Positions 14,739 through 15,393 of a DNA stretch of 15,393 bases are shown here, piece after piece. Positions within the stretch are counted from its first letter, which is position 1. Each line of letters begins with the position of its first letter. The stretch is from positions 1-15,393 of the forward strand of contig JAAWDB010000019.1 in the NCBI GenBank assembly GCA_022793555.1. Direction: 5' to 3'. This DNA comes from Bacilli bacterium (lineage in GTDB: Bacteria; Bacillota_I; Bacilli_A; RF39; UBA660). A program made the translations under genes and the position numbers. The notes under the pieces are model-generated. The model did no database searches, was not told the DNA's origin, and saw nothing but the letters and a program-made list of their open reading frames with translations.

Positions 14739-15393
14739 TTAGCTTTGTTTTTTTGGAACCATTTTGTTTTCATTCATGGCTTCATAATTTTCAGTAATCG
14801 TAACAAAGGAATCAGGGTCAATTAATTTTAATCCTGTACTAACTTTATAATAATCTGAAGTTTTTACACTACACAATATTAATTCATTTTTGGTATTTGA
14901 ATAACCACCAATAGATTCAAATATGGTGACATCATAAGATAAATCTTGTGTTAAATATTTTTTTACTTCTTTTACTTTTTTTGTCTGGATATAAAATACT
15001 TTATGTTTATTAATTTCTAACATGGTCTTATTGCTTAGATTACTTATTAAAAGTAAAGCGATAATAGAATAGATCATTTTTTCTATTCCAAAGATAAATC
15101 CACCTAGTAAGACAATTGCACCATCAATATAAATCATTGATTTACTCATCGGAATTTTAAATTTTTTTTCGGCAATTTGATTTAGGATATCTGTTCCTCC
15201 CGAAGTAAAGTTATTCTTAAATAATAAACCATAGCCAATTCCACTTAAAGTACCACCAATTATTGAAATGATTAGCATTTCTAAGTCGTTTATAATTAAA
15301 ATTCGATTTATATTACTTGTTAGTTTAATAAAAAGAGGAAACAATATGGATCCTAGTAAATAGTTTTTGGTTAAATCTTTACCTAAGACAAAA
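14739..15393 (-). CDS. YitT/DUF161-family membrane protein (5' end cut by window edge)
   Basis: The frame stays open from the stop at 14739 to the right window edge, so the N-terminus is missing; a TTG at 15344 is internal, not a start. The visible 217-odd residues begin FVLGKDLTKNYLLGS and contain hydrophobic helices with the family signature GIGYGLLFKNNFTSGGTDILNQI, then a helix pair IYIDGAIVLLGGFIFG and MIYSIIALLLIS. A soluble C-terminal DUF2179 domain follows (KVFYIQTKKVKEVKKYL, then TNKELI-type strand NELILCSVKTSDYYKV and DPDSFVTITENYE). The family is widespread and multi-copy in Firmicutes; transport or efflux roles have been suggested but its substrate is not established. It precedes tilS by 55 nt that hold the tilS promoter. 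Confidence 0.9.
   Translation of the reverse strand, partial: FVLGKDLTKNYLLGSILFPLFIKLTSNINRILIINDLEMLIISIIGGTLSGIGYGLLFKNNFTSGGTDILNQIAEKKFKIPMSKSMIYIDGAIVLLGGFIFGIEKMIYSIIALLLISNLSNKTMLEINKHKVFYIQTKKVKEVKKYLTQDLSYDVTIFESIGGYSNTKNELILCSVKTSDYYKVSTGLKLIDPDSFVTITENYEAMNENKMVPKKQS

Noticed and set aside
14684..14773. N-terminal extension of tilS from 14773.
   Set aside because: It overlaps the upstream gene, contains the predicted promoter, and adds residues not typical before the TilS PP-loop.
1..15393. Search for tRNA, rRNA, CRISPR arrays, insertion sequences and long repeats.
   Set aside because: Nothing convincing was seen by eye: no regular repeat-spacer pattern, no transposase, no cloverleaf arms with a TTCRA-type loop.

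Overview
The window is a compact, AT-rich stretch of bacterial chromosome. All 18 genes that I accept lie on the minus strand. Gene content and order (parA-parB-mscS-DUF951-ychF, rpsF-ssb-rpsR, rplI-dnaB, tilS-ftsH) are those of a low-GC Gram-positive bacterium of the Bacilli type. Trp is always TGG and no gene is interrupted by TGA, so the Mycoplasma code (TGA = Trp) is not in use. My best guess is an uncultured Bacilli, Erysipelotrichia or Mollicutes-neighbour lineage; the sequence alone does not settle the genus.

Layout in the direction of transcription (high to low coordinates): a 5'-truncated YitT-family membrane protein at the right edge; tilS overlapping ftsH, closed by an intrinsic terminator; a hypothetical gene with its own strong promoter; a tightly packed run parA-parB-mscS-DUF951-abgT-ychF in which neighbours overlap or nearly touch; a BI-1/YetJ-like membrane protein with its own promoter and terminator; a second hypothetical gene; rpsF-ssb-rpsR behind a structured leader that may bind S6:S18, closed by a terminator; a HipA-like kinase gene with its own promoter; and rplI-dnaB, with dnaB cut by the left edge of the window.

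The core genes serve chromosome partition (ParA, ParB), replication (DnaB, SSB), ribosome structure and ribosome-associated functions (S6, S18, L9, YchF), tRNA-Ile lysidine modification (TilS) and membrane proteolysis (FtsH). If genes here follow fork movement, as is usual in this group, the replication origin lies beyond the right end; no parS site or DnaA-box cluster was found in the window.

The accessory or unusual items are: the lone HipA-like kinase where many relatives carry gdpP; an AbgT-type transporter spliced into the parAB-ychF run; two unrecognised small proteins; an FtsH whose C-terminus ends in a SAP/Rho-N-like motif; and the lack of any TGA stop among 17 genes. I saw no tRNA, rRNA, CRISPR array, insertion sequence or long repeat. 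There is no gene-free stretch over 300 bases: the longest are about 206 bp (between ftsH and the next gene) and 152 bp (before rpsF). I did not find a clearly new multi-gene system; the kinase and the FtsH tail are the best leads.
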